This document shows, one piece after another, positions 10,616 to 23,095 of a stretch of 64,000 bases of DNA; the stretch's first letter is position 1, and each line of letters begins with the position of its first letter. Below the pieces are notes generated by a model. It did not search any database. It was not told the origin of the DNA and worked only from the letters and a program-made list of their open reading frames with translations. This stretch comes from Aristolochia californica. Its lineage: Eukaryota; Streptophyta; Magnoliopsida; Piperales; Aristolochiaceae. Made by a program: the position numbers and the translations under genes. Location: positions 1,922,001-1,986,000 of the forward strand of contig JARWKL010000006.1 of NCBI GenBank assembly GCA_029961685.1, written 5' to 3'.

Positions 10616-13569
10616 TCATGCCTGGCAAGTCGCCTCGGCGATCTTCAACTCCTCTCCAAGCTCCTCCTCGTCTTCCTCAACCATCCTGTTGTCCTTGTAC
10701 ACGTACCACTTCGCTGCAACTGTAAATAGCACGAGATTCACCAAGCTCAGCACTGCTAACAGCCAGTAAAAATTGTAAAGCCTCCCTTTATTCAAATTAT
10801 CCGCGAGCCATGGCTTCATGGTACCGGTGACATGGTGCACTATCGACACCAATGTGGAGCTAAAGAAGAAGCCCAGCGACAACGTGCTTAAGAACAACCC
10901 TGTGCTCATCGTCTTCATGCCTTTGGGGCACTCCCTTAGAAAGAAATCGAGTTGTCCGGTATACGTGAACGCCTCGCCAGAACCCACCAAGAGAAACTGC
11001 GGAATCAGCCAGAACACTGTCAGGGGAATTTCTGCCTCTGGGTCATTTGTCAAGCCGTTCGATTCCGCAGCTCGGAGGCGCTTGATCTCGGTGAGCGCGG
11101 CGGCCACCATGGCGAGTATGGAGAGAAGCAGACCGACCCAGATGCGCTGGAGAGGGCTGAGGCCTTGTGGGTTGTTGGTAAACTTGCGGCAGATGGGTGC
11201 GATAAGTCGGTCATAGATGGGGACCGTGAGGAGTATTGCACCGACGAAGAAGACGGTCAGAGAGGCCGGAGGGATTTTGAAGGATTTTCCAATATGGACG
11301 TCCATGGTGCTTGCCTGTGAGACTGAGAAGGTCGTCATTTGGGCATAAACAGTCCAGAACATTATGGTGGTGGCCCAAATCGGCAGCATTCGGATTACCA
11401 TTTTCACTTCCTCTACGTCGGTGAGCGTGGAAATTCTCCATTTGCTCGCCGGGTATGGCCCGCGCTCGATGTCAGGGTCTCTGATCGCTGCTTTGTCTAG
11501 ATATCTTGAGAAAAAGAAATCCATCAGTACTCATCAACCACTCGGATTAGAACCTCTATATAATAAGCAAATATTAAAGAAGAACTTAAATCTGCGGACA
11601 GATTAGAGATCCATGACTTGTAAAAGAAGACAGGAGAAGCAGGGATGGACTGCTTGTGACCATATCGATTCCAACTGATCTGTGCTTATTTGTCGGTTAT
11701 CTCTTTCCTTGCAAGAAGCCAATTCCCATTGGGTCCTATAAGACTGTATCGGATACATTGTAGCGTCTGCGACGAGGCCACCTATGGAGTAGAAAATTTG
11801 AAGAATCTCTGGGTGGCAGACCTGTTTTCCTTGTTGTCAAACTGGAAAATATCCAAAGAAGGGATCTGCTGCTGCCGTGGAGTAGCAATTCATCTGGCAT
11901 GGAATTTAGATTAGATACAGATTCTCCCTAGCAGTTTCAAATTTCGTTCAGAATCGTTGGACCGAGGAACTTTTTGGACGATGGTAGGGGTGACGACTGT
12001 CCACTGCTATTGCTGTCACTGTCCTCTGCTAGGTTTCAAACTCGAACATGTGGCACGCAAAAGGAAGGCGAGAGCAGAAAGCAAACAGATGCGTGCAGGA
12101 TTCCGTCACGAGATTCACTTTCGGGATGACGGAACTTTGAGCGAGACCCAGAACTCTCAAAGGTATCGTTCGGAGTCTCTGTGGTCCAGATTCTCCGGAA
12201 TCCTCATCGTTTCGACCATTTGTCGTTAGTTTATTTGAATCCATTTTGCCGGATCATGACCAAGGAAAGCCTGAGACTCTAATCATGGTCAATTCGAGAG
12301 AATTAATCTAAGAAAAATGTAAGAAACTAACCGGAACTGCTTGCTGTGCGGCAGCCTCTGCTTCTTCTGCTTCTTGCCCGAGCTGGAGAGATCATGCACG
12401 TCGTAAAGGAGGGAAGGATCTGACGGCAGTTCCAATCTCCTATTCTTCCATGCTGCCACGGTCACCGTCGCCACCTGCGTTAACGGGCTGCCGGCCAGCT
12501 TCTTAAATCTGTACCTCCGGGTCCCGGAGAGCAAAACCACAATACCCAGAACGATTCCGGAGGCGCAGATACCGTACCCCCATTTCCGGCCTAAGTTGTC
12601 CTGAATGTAGACAAGGACTGTAACGGCACCCAAAGAACCGATGCTGATGAAGAAGAAGAACCAGTTGAAGAAGTTGGTCATTTGGCTCTTCTCCTTTCGG
12701 TCCGACTCGTCGAACTGGTCGGACCCAAAACCCGACACGCTGGATTTGAGGCCACCGGTGCCGAGGGCTGTGAGGTAGAGAGCAAGGAAGAGCAGGGTCA
12801 GCTGTAAGCCGCTGGCGGCGATGCAGGGTGACCCTCCGCCGCAGGGGGGAGGTCTTAGGCTGGGGACAACTGTAGATATAGTCAGGACCGTCACTCCCTG
12901 AACAAGAGAAATCAGTAATTTAAATAAGACAAGCAGAAGAACTCGATAATAACGCTAAGAAACGAAGGAGAAGGTGTTCTCTTACAGTGGCTTGAACGGT
13001 GGCAAAAATAGCGATAGTGAGGTACCTGGTAAAGCAAAAGACGTGTTATTTAGCGAACGAAGACGGAAAAAACAACACAGAGACACAAGGAAAGTGGTTT
13101 TTCTTTCTGGGTCAGGATTAACAAAAGGAAATAACAACAACCTTCCCAAGAAGGTGTCGGCCACGAAACCGCCAAGCAAGCAGAGCATGAAAGATGTTCC
13201 CAGAAAATTTGTGACAGTATTGGCCGAAGAGGCGTTACCAAGGTGCATGGTGCCGGTGAGGTAAGTCACCAGATTCACCGCAATTCCCAGAGTCGTCAGC
13301 CGCTCGAACACCTCCACCCCTACCCAGTTCAACAAACAGAGAATTCGATCAGCACAGATGCATATGGCTCACGAATGACCTGAAATCATAGCATATAGAA
13401 AAAAAAGAAGAAGAAAGAAACAGAAAGAAAACCAGAAGCTGGTTCAATAAAGACCTAAAATCATTGCAGCAGCCGTCCATCCTCCTGTTTTCGACCTCTC
13501 TGCAGGTCGACCCTTGTAATCCCAAGCATCCGAGAGGATTTTTCCTTCATTCATTTCTGGTAGACTCAT
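10616..13569 (-). CDS. NPF6.4: NRT1/PTR family transporter, NPF6.3/NPF6.4 clade, with Tyr at the His356 site
   Basis: Five exons join in phase: 13569-13455, 13319-13142, 13025-12986, 12897-12332, 11504-10616 (1788 nt, 595 aa), close to the 590 aa of Arabidopsis NRT1.1. I start at MSLPE (13569), the usual clade start; an upstream in-frame ATG at 13632 would add 21 residues. The proton-coupling motif ExxER is E41-V-F-E44-R45. Thr101, the CIPK23 phosphorylation site of NRT1.1, is conserved (FLGR/YLT, split by an intron). The nitrate-binding His356 of NRT1.1 is Tyr here (residue 353, FWTVYAQMTTFS). Maize work on NPF6.4 and NPF6.6 linked Tyr at this site to chloride preference and low nitrate affinity. 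Twelve membrane helices are expected, with the central cytosolic loop at the end of exon 4 and start of exon 5. Likely a plasma-membrane anion/proton symporter. Confidence 0.9.
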
Positions 13570-16500
13570 CTCTCTCACACTCTCACACTCTCTCCCTCTC
13601 TGTGACGTTGTTATAATCTGAGAATCCGCCACAAGTAGCCGCAGTACAGCGCCCAGTTGCCGCCTTATATAGAGATTCAGATCTCATGAGCTTGCATTAA
13701 CTATTCATAAATTAAGAGAGAAGGATTAAATAAACACCTATCTCAGGCCAGCAATTTTTACTCCAATTCGCTTCTGGAGATTGCCTGGTGACCACATCAT
13801 CCGTGTCCAAGCAGGATTGTTTGCCATTGATAGTCTCCAAACCCAGTCGACAAAGGAGATTTTGACTCAAATAATTGAATTATTGAATTGACGAAATGAT
13901 TGGAGAGAGAAAATTGAGAGAGTAGCAGGGGCTATCTACACGTAGGAGTCGACGTGAGACAAACAAGAGAAAATGAGTAAAATAGGTGAGGTTGCAGGAA
14001 TGTGGTCGAGCTCTGATTATCACCTCCGATGGACAGATCCCTAGGGCGATTGAGGGGATCTTTAAGATTCATTCATCCCTGTGATTGCCCCCCCCCCCCC
14101 CCCCCCCCCCCACATCACATTCCTGAGAAAAGTGGTCCCTGAAAAAGTTCTCCTTTTACCAACTCTTTCCTACTTATCTGACTTTCTTTCCCTCTCCCTC
14201 ACTTTTGGAGCTCCGAGATTCAAACTGCACAAGATTAAACTTTAACCTCCCAACATTTCTGTATCAGATACCAGGGAAAAGAAAAAGAAAAAAAAAAAAA
14301 AACTGAGAGACATCAGCATGGGTTTTCTCTCAATTGAAGACATTCAAGTTTTCTAAAAGGAACAAGTTTCAGCTATATTTTAATGGTGAAAATTAGGGTT
14401 ATGAATGATTTGAAATTTTATCTTACACGTTGAAGTTCTTATTAGGAAAATAACACCATCTCTATATGTTCTTACATTTTTTCCTTTTCCCCCCTTTATG
14501 TGGAGTTAGGAAACTTAGAACAGTACCAGTTGGAAACTTCTCAATAACATTTTCATTTGTTCTCTAACTATCCCCAATCCCATCTTCAAAAGAAAGAAAA
14601 AACACTTCCAGAGAAGGAAAACCAAACCCTTCTCTCTATTCCTCGTGAGGTTTAGTTAGTGAGAGCAAATATAATACAGCATCCTCAGTATAAGTCGTCG
14701 CTGAGGGAAACGAACAATTAAGATCACAAGACTGTCTTGGAATCAGGTTTAGTTGTCCAGGAATTGCATGTGAAATATTCTTTCTCTTTTTAAAACTAAA
14801 ACCTGCTACTAAATTTTACATGGGGAGCTTCAATAGATCGAAACGATAACAGAGGCCGTTGTCTCAGAAAGCAAGAACATGGGAACAGTTGCCACGGCCT
14901 GGCTGGTCCCATGTCAAGCAGGGACCTAACACTGCATATGGCTCCAATGGAGATAAAGATATACTCTCATTTATGAACCCAGAAAGTCATCAAAGGGGCT
15001 TCTGCAAGCTTGGTGGTAGTGAACACTTATTCCGTCATGAAGAGATTGTATGGAACTCGTGAGATCTGCCATTAGAGGAGGAGGTGATAACTGGCTAGCT
15101 TTCATTGCTAGAGACAATTTTTTGAGTCAATTCAAGTTTAATTAATACTGAGTTGCAGCAGTCGCGTTTAACCTCAGAAAACTGTTGCAGATTACAAACA
15201 CGCAGTTAAAGAATTTACAGCCTTTAGTTCAAAGCATGGATGGCGAGTGCAATTTCAAATGAGATGTCTGATACAGCGCCTTGGCTTCCATATCTGGAGA
15301 TTCTAAATTTCAGAATTTCTCTGTGACTATCCAACTGTATCATATGTTCTTGATCCTGCCGTCACAGAGAGATTCGCACGTTTGCTTGCGTGCTGTGGCC
15401 ATAAAGTTTATTTTCGACCATAAAGTAGGACCGATCAACCTCCCTGGGAAGAACCTTCCCTTTAAGCTTCAAATGAATTGCAGGTGCATTACCTTTATTG
15501 ACAAGAAAATCGACTCGAAAACGTGGAAGTAATCTATAAGGATGAGATTTCTTTGAAAAAAACCTCTCGATTGATGAGACATTTCAATGATGAAACCCAC
15601 AGTGAAGGACATTTTTCACGTGGGTGGCTGTGTTAACGGCCTGACCCGCTTCGGATCCGCGCCGGGATCCGATTAAGAGATTTTAATCGGAAATCTCTCT
15701 CTCGGGAGATTTTGAGGTTCAGACAATGAGAATTTGGGGTTTATAGAGGGAAGATAAGAGTTTGATTTTGTACGCTCGAAGCCCCACAACTTTTCCTCCT
15801 TCTTGTTTTCTTGCTTCGAGATGGACAAATGAGTTGCAGGGACGTGGCTTGCTCAATGAAAGCAAAGTTTTTGTCATCTTTTACCTCTTAGAAATACCAG
15901 TAACGAGCTTCCTGTTCTCCACACAAGCGACTTCCTACATGATTTCCTACATTGATCTCTTCGATAAAACCAATTATAAGTACTGGGTCTGCATTATCAG
16001 GGAGTTGTGTTAGTTATTTAAAAACTTGTTTAAGAACAATTGAGGGATATTTCTTCAGCTGGCACCTCAGTCGTTATTCAGTGGCCGTCGCCATGGACGA
16101 CTTCTGTAATTGGCCACCGATATGCGAATTGTTGGGGTTGACGATGGGATCGCGATGTCACGAGATGATTCGTTCTGGGTGATAACAATCAGGATTGATA
16201 CTGGAAAAGGATGCTACTGCGTTTTCTATTAAATAGAGTAGAATCTTGAAATGGAAAAACTAAGACGAGGAGAATCAGGGGTGCATCCAGATTCCATCCA
16301 CCGATTAACAAAAAAAAAACGGGGGGCGAGGACGGCTGTCTAGGAGATGAAAGTGTCCACGTCTTGACCTGAGGAGGGGCGCGAACTTTTGGCTCTGCGT
16401 CTCCTGTGTTAACTTAAGTAAAATCTTAGTTCATTTCATATAAATAGATACGTATTTATATACAAAGATTACAGGTAATTTTAACCCGTCTTTAGGTTCA

Positions 16501-18316
16501 TCTCCGAAGCCATTGTTACTTACGGATCTGGAAAACCGCTCCAGAGGAAATAGAGGAACTCACGCTAACATCCAGTATGTCCTCAGTCGCTCAGAAGAAA
16601 CAAGGGGAGCTCTGAAAATGATCGGTTTTGATCTCCAGAGGCCAAGGGGGTGTTTGGGAAGGGCTCACAATTTGAAAGGACCCACAGAGCACCGCCGTGA
16701 TTACTTTTCAACAATAAAATAAAGAGAAGAAGAAGCGTGTACTTACAGGTGTCTTTAAATGTTCTTTATCCTGACCATGAATGATTGTCTTTTCTGCTGC
16801 TGCAAAGTGGTTCATGCTCTGCAAATTATGATGAAGAAGAAAGAAGAATCCAGCCCTGCAAATAATATTTGGCCAGAGTTAAATAATCCAATTTTAACAC
16901 GATTAAGTGGAGAGTAAGGTCCACGTCCAAGGGAGACGGCAACATAGACAGGCTTGCGCGCTGGTCTGGGTTTTCTTTGTGCTAATAATGGAGGAAATTG
17001 TATTGCTTATTAGTGGAATCTCACACACAGAGGAATCTTGGAAAAAGAGTAGAGAAAGCTTGAGAGGTTCTCGGAGCTACTCCCATGTCTCCTTTTAATA
17101 TCAAAATAGGTTGAAACTCAGGTAAGCCTCATTATGAGACCCATATGAATGAACGGTTCTACTGCTTGGAAAACACTGGTAGAAGGGACCAGGTAGTGAA
17201 GAAAGTCTAAGCAAGATGTGGATCTTATACTAAACTCTTTTTGGTTGAGCAAGCTAATTGACCCAAGTTCTTTTTCATTTCCGTGAAACGTTGTCTCTCC
17301 TGTTGCTGCAATAATTTCCTGGGAATGCTTAGCAGTAACGAATAAACCAGAGGAAAGACTGAAAAAGGTAGATTCCGAAGTGAGAAATTCATTGCGTTGA
17401 GTTTGCTAAACAAGCAATACATATACTGCCATTAATCTTTAGATTCTTTACGGATCCAGCGACCTGAATTAAGAGATTTAGCAATTCCGACGGGTTTTCA
17501 AAAGTGGAACGGAATCTTTTAATTGAAATAGTTAGAAAAACGGAGCGTGGGGCGGCTCCCTGTTTGTTAGTGGTATGAGCCATGAAAACCAGCGAGCGTG
17601 CTGTTTCAGAGATGGGATTGAAGCCATGGGCATACATATCTCTCGAACAGATGAGTGTGAAATCTTATAAAAGAGAAAAGAAATGGATGAAATGTTTTCA
17701 GCCTAAGAGTTATGCTAGTCACTTTTATGAAGAATTTAAGTGTCTTTTTAAGTTAATTACTCTGTAAAATGAGTTGTTCGCTGTAAGGTGCTAGCCATGC
17801 TAACAATTTCACAGTTACTGCTCACCTAGGGAGATAGAATTTGTAAACTGTTCTAATAGTTAGGTCGCTACAGATTTTGGATACCAAATTGGCAAGAAAA
17901 AGAATTAAGACAGAAATGACAAGGGAATTGCAATTAGGATAGAATTCCACCGGAGCTTTTAGTGAACAAACTTATTCAGACAAAGCTGTATCAGTGTTTG
18001 ACAAAGAACTTCCCCAACCCAACATGAATCATTTCAGATTTCTCAGATTATTCCAAAAAAATTTCCAAATCCTTTTTGTCAATCACCGGTGCCAAAAGAT
18101 CTCTGCTTCTTTACAGATGCCTCGTCAGGATAAATCTCCTTGGTTTCAGTAACTTCTCCAAAGAATGTTCTTTTTATCATTGCTCAACAGTCTACTTGCT
18201 CAAGAGAAGAAACTGGTCACCAAATCAATGTTAAGATTGGCATTGCTGTTTGCTTTATCTCATAACCAATGGATTCATTGGAGTCATCATACTTCACATT
18301 GAGCAAACTAACCCAT
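13570..18316. other. 4.7-kb intergenic region
   Basis: 13570-13700 should hold the transporter's 5' leader and promoter (CT-rich at about 13565-13605). A 24-C tract is at 14088-14111 and an A-rich run at about 14280-14300. A GC-richer patch at 15640-15740 followed by a frame reading LFDKTNYKYWVCIIREL (about 15947-15997) weakly recalls a copia LTR plus gag start. No intact gene, tRNA or long repeat is recognised. Short open frames here look like chance. Confidence 0.4.
14088..14111 (+). repeat. poly(C) tract, 24 bases
   Basis: An uninterrupted run of 24 C residues. Its length may be unreliable in sequencing. Confidence 0.9.
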
Positions 18317-21300
18317 TCATACTGAGCTATTACTCGTTTGCTGATTCAAATCATCTTCATCATGAAATCCATCATCAAGAGAAAGAAGACGCGTAAGAGT
18401 TGCCACATAGGTTTCCCATATCCATGACTCAATCGGAGGCAAACCGACCTGAGCTCTAAGCCAGTTCTTGTACTCCAGGTGCAGCTGAATGAGAAAAAAC
18501 TGTCAAGCACTAAAAAATCATGAACAGGTGAAAAGAAATATCAAATGGAAGAAGTATCAAGAACCTCAAATGGCTGAAGTACATGAGTGTAGTCTTTTGG
18601 CATCCCCATCTTCTCCATATCCGAATAATATTCATTAACCGATGCCATCATCTCTTCTTCTGTAGGTAAAGTCACCTTGCTAGATAGAACTTGAGCTACC
18701 CACTTGGCCTGTAGCTCTGCATTGAGAAAAGGAAGAGACTGCCAGAAGAATCAACCCATTTCAGTCATATATCCAGGGCTAAAGCAGTACATGATTAGGG
18801 GCATGGTATAAAGTTAACTTGAATTAGATATAGAAACTTTTAAGCAAAACTGAACAAGAAATCATCTCAATATGAATTGCCTTTTCAATTATGATTCAAC
18901 TGATCCAGTGGTGGCTATTAGTTTCAGACACCAACATATAGAAACAAATAATTTTGCAAGAAGACCCAAAAAAACCTTTTCTTTTGCTTTTCTTTAAAAA
19001 TATTTCAGGATAGAAGGTGACATGGTGACTTCACATGCTAATTTAAATATACCAACCTTGCTTGGAAGTCCAACAAAAGAGAGGCAGGGTGCTAAAGATG
19101 GAGGAAAAACATGCTTATATAGGGGGCCCACACGATTGTCATCCACAGTCACAATTCTATTAATGTCCAGAAAAGGGAAGTAGTATTTGTACCTAGAAGG
19201 AAATATGAAGTGAGCAAAAATGGTTTTCATTGTTGTACAAACAATGTCAGTAACACAGCAATACAAGGGGGCAGTAGACTTACCCTGTGCAGTGTAAAAT
19301 GGTGTCCACAAAAGTAGACGTGCCATCTTCAAAGATGACTAAACCATCTTCATTGACACACTCTATCTGCACAAGGAAGTCCAAGTTAACAAATTTCTTA
19401 GTGAAATTTAACTGTATAAAGTCATAATTTAAACTCATTTATTCAAAAAATTCTTCAAAGGAGCTGTTATGCAATTGGAGCCAAAGAAATTTTTACCATC
19501 AAATTCTGCCAAACGTTATCAAGGCCATCGACTTTTCCAACTTCAACATCAGGTGACCTTGATGCTAGATGTACTTTTTTGGCTACTTTTGCAATATCCC
19601 TAGAAATATCAAGAGCACTTGGTCCACTTCCAATTATTACAACAATCTATGCCAAGAAGGATAAAGCAAATAACGTGATATATTCATAAACAAATGGTCA
19701 AATTAACGCAACCAAACAAAAACCAGCAGTATTCAAGTCAATATAGGACTTCAAAATTTTAAAAATTAGTGTAAGAACCCCTGTTATCTTACTTTCCTGC
19801 TTCAGAACTTTGTTACTCTGAAGGAACCTCAGAACTGACACTCCTATGCTTAATAATGTATCATTTTACGCACTCTTTACTCATCAGAGACTGGCAACAA
19901 GGAAACTAGGCATCATCCAAGCCTATCATGGAGATAATATATACAATCTAGTTACTTGAATGCTTGTTGTAACTAACAAAGCGTCTCATCGAAAGACAAC
20001 AACACAACATGAAATTAAAGTAATTAACTCTTTGTGGGCCATATCATGCTTGAGCTGAAACATGTTTGTTCATATACTAGACTATAGGAGTCCTGAAACA
20101 TATGCTTTGCCATTGTGTCACAACAATGAATACTCCAGGAGTATTTCGTATTATAGGAAGAAAGCATGCACATAGTACAACACAAAAAATATAAATAATA
20201 AATATAACAGCCTTAATGGGTCATGATTCGGATACTTGACTAGGGCTATCTGCATTAAGATCTGATAACCTCAAGAAGCATAGGCTGAGCAGCCATCACA
20301 GGGAAAGTCCAAATGTTTTAAGACATCAAGGCAGAGGATACAAACAACAAACAGAAACAGGGTACTACCTGGTCCTCAAATGGCTCAGGTATTCTATAGT
20401 TGTGGCTGTGTATTTGCTTCCCAGGCCACTTTTCAATGCCTGTAACGCAATTAACCAATGGATGTGAATTTAAACATCTGGCACACGAAACAAGCAAATT
20501 TTTTAAGAAAAATACAGATAACAAACACCATTAAATGTGTGATTAGCGGCGAAGAGCCAAGCAAATGGGTTCTGTAGAACGGGTTGACAGCATGACCTAA
20601 AAGCTTCCTAAATTATCCTCCACTTCCCGTTGGTAGTCAAGAGTCAAAACCATTTCAGCATATTTACAACTCAAAGAGAAACATGGTAACAGAGCAGCTA
20701 CTTTGGAGTAAGCAATGCTCCTTTCATTTCTGAAGAACCAATGTTGATCCAGGTAAGAGAGCTGACGAGGAATCCACCCCAAGTAGGAACGTTGCAGCCC
20801 TCAGATTTGGGATAAAAATCTATCGTTATATCCTGTCTAAGGGAGGGTTGATTTGGCAGGTAAACCTACAGGGGTTACCAGGCTGCCAAGTCAAATGAAG
20901 GGGAAAAAGGACGGACGAATCAGATCCCAAACATCTCGACAAAGCAGTATAGCTGGTTATGATTTATGAAAGTGATTTTACAGACCTGGAATGACGGCGA
21001 TCTTGGGCTCAACAAAGTGGCCGTTACACACCACAACTGCTTCAAAAATCTCCGTCTCGACTTCCGATTCTGATTCGAACTCCGAACACGTTTTCAGCCT
21101 TCGCGATTCGACAAGCCATTCATCTTTCCTCGATCCCATTCTAACACGTGTCACCTCCGTTTTGAACCGAGTGAATTCAGTCAACTGAAAGTCTGTAGCG
21201 AAATCTTCCAGATACCAAAGCACCTCCTCGTGGCCCGGGAATTCCCTCGAATCTCCTCTCTTTTCTCTGACTTTGAAAGGGTAGTCTGAAAATCCCATTA

Positions 21301-21535
21301 TCCGTCGAGGGAGATTGGTCCGCAGAGAGCGGTAGAGACTGCTATGAATGATTTCGCGATCTGGGTTTAGTCCTAGGGGGTCGGTCTCTGTTCGGGGATC
21401 ATATACCCAGGTTCCCCCGACTCTATCTCCCTTTTCGAAGATCACTGCTTGGTGACCCTCCCGCACAAGCTCGCGGGCAGCGACAAGACCGGCGGCACCG
21501 GCTCCGATCACTGCCACTTTACACGACCGCCCCAT
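18317..21535 (-). CDS. flavin-containing monooxygenase, FMO GS-OX-like
   Basis: Seven exons join in phase: 21535-20986, 20439-20369, 19646-19497, 19366-19284, 19192-19057, 18738-18565, 18484-18317 (1332 nt, 443 aa, normal for the family). Residues 9-17 carry the FAD-binding GxGxxG (VIGAGAAGL) with a matching EKGDRVGGTW. The FMO signature is WPGKQIHSHNY (188-198), the NADPH site is GSGPSALDIS (213-222), and the late LHCTGYKYYFPFLD segment (about 281-294) is typical. Class B FMOs use FAD, NADPH and oxygen to oxidise soft nucleophiles such as sulfides. Brassicaceae members S-oxygenate methylthioalkyl glucosinolates, but outside that family the substrate is usually unknown, so 'GS-OX-like' describes sequence only. 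A broken copy of its 5' end lies about 1.25 kb upstream. Confidence 0.92.
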
Positions 21536-21939
21536 TGAGATTTGTGGGCTGGCACTTTGAGTTCACTTCGTTTTGTATCAAGTACTTGCAGGGTGGAAGT
21601 GGTTGAGGATGGCATAAATTTACAGAGCATGTAATCGAGCACACTTGTCATTAAATTAAATGAAATTCTCAACGAAATCAAACGGAAAACGTGATTCAAA
21701 ACCTTTATCTTTCTTAGTGTTTTTTTTCTGGAGATCGAACTTTGTCCCGCAGAGAGGCGAAAGCTCTATTTTATTTAAGATTTTCTCTTGTTGACCGGTG
21801 ATGGCGGGTTGTCTCTTCTTATATAATAATAAAATAAATATCATAGAAATAGATATTAAATTTTCCATAATTCTCTTATCACGAGAGTAATACATATATC
21901 ATAGAATTGAAATAAGAAGAATAAAGAGAGCTCACTTTT

Positions 21940-22376
21940 CATCTTGAAGAATATAAATAAAATTTGAAGTGCACAAGATAACCTTTAATAATTTGTTTAC
22001 AAGTGTTAAGTTTGCTCCTGTTTAGCCAAACTAGGTGTGCAAATAGCATTAGCTTCACTTGTAAGACCATGGAGGAATTTATAGATTTCCAAATGGTGTG
22101 ACACTAATGATTATTCATAAGGATACATCATTTTAGGAGAGATACATCCTCTAAGGAGAGATACATCTCCTCAAGAGAGATAAGTCTCCTTATTCCCAAG
22201 GGATATGTCCACTAAGTCAATGCACCCAATTATTCCACTTTTACAGGGGAATGTGTTGGCCATTATTCCCTGTACTGAACATCCAATGACAAAACATCTA
22301 GAAGTGGACCCCACACCTATAAAATCATGGTAATTTTATTTCATAAGTAATATATTTGAAACTATAATTCCAACAC
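21940..22376 (-). mobile_element. probable solo LTR
   Basis: Read on the reverse strand from about 22376, the sequence opens TGTTGGAATTATAGTTTC, passes a TATA-like TATAAATTCC at about 22085, and runs on as AT-rich leader-like DNA. A TG start, an internal TATA box and the setting between two diverged copies of the FMO 5' end fit an LTR insertion. The far end and target duplication could not be fixed, so the lower limit is approximate. Confidence 0.4.
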
Positions 22377-22731
22377 TAAATACTTTAAGATTCGATAAGA
22401 CTGGGAGGATGGTCGCATCCAATCGACCATGCGTACCGGCAACCTAAAAATCAGTTACAGTGAATGCGTATTGGTTCATGTGTAACTATTTTGTTTTATT
22501 TTTTATTATTTGTCATCTCACCTATGGATAGTGGATAATTATAACCAATCGTTCTTTTTATAGTAAAAGAAAGATTTAAATGGCAGAGGAGTTTCTTAAC
22601 AAATGAGACACTCTATTGTAAGTGTTCATCCTTCCATTTATATTCTTATTATGAATTCCATGTTGTACTATTGAAATTTGTTTTCTATTATAACAATGCA
22701 CCAATGATTTTTTTATATTTAAAATAAAAAA

Positions 22732-22945
22732 TAACAAGACCAATCGCACTGGCTCCGATTACTATTGCCGCTTTACATAACCACGCCATTGGGTTTTCCG
22801 GTTGTGTTACGGACAAGATTGGACGAGTTCGCTAGTTATTTACGAAGCAGGGGAAGTTAGTGAGTAAATTAAGCAAAGTTCTCGAAGAAATGAAACTGAA
22901 AAACATGATCGACAAACTTTTCTTTTAGTCATTTTCTCTTTGGAG
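22732..22945 (-). pseudogene. truncated duplicate of the FMO gene 5' end
   Basis: From an ATG at 22789 (reverse strand) the frame reads CKAAIVIGASAIGLVI, which aligns with CKVAVIGAGAAGLVA at the start of the intact FMO gene. One extra codon is present and the second glycine of GxGxxG is changed to Ser. Similarity stops at about 22732 in AT-rich DNA. Upstream of the ATG the two loci also share their 5' flank (22860-22945 against 21640-21740, e.g. cgaagaaatgaaactgaaaa against cgaaatcaaacggaaaa). Only the first 20 codons and the promoter side survive, so it cannot encode an enzyme. Confidence 0.75.
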
Positions 22946-22964
22946 GAAGGGGAAGGGGGAACAA

Positions 22965-23095
22965 CTTTGAAGTTAGGTCCAATGCTCATCCCAAAATGAC
23001 TAAACAACTTTGGAACCTTTTTTTAACTAATAAATTTAAGATCTTTGTACTCACTAATTCACGTGAGACTATTCGTTAAAAAAAAACGACCCAAC
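22965..23095 (-). repeat. TRIM-like LTR copy
   Basis: The stretch gaagttaggtccaatgctca, followed by cccaaaatgactaa and aagatctttgtactcactaa, recurs at about 41504-41600, 44880-44985 and, in reverse complement, 53140-53330. At two of those sites it abuts a primer-binding-site-like sequence, so this copy is probably a solo LTR of the same family. Confidence 0.55.

Noticed and set aside
13570..13632. Start of the transporter at the upstream ATG (13632)
   Set aside because: It is possible, but the 21 extra residues are polar and unlike the clade, while MSLPE at 13569 matches NRT1.1 and puts ExxER and Thr101 at the same numbers.
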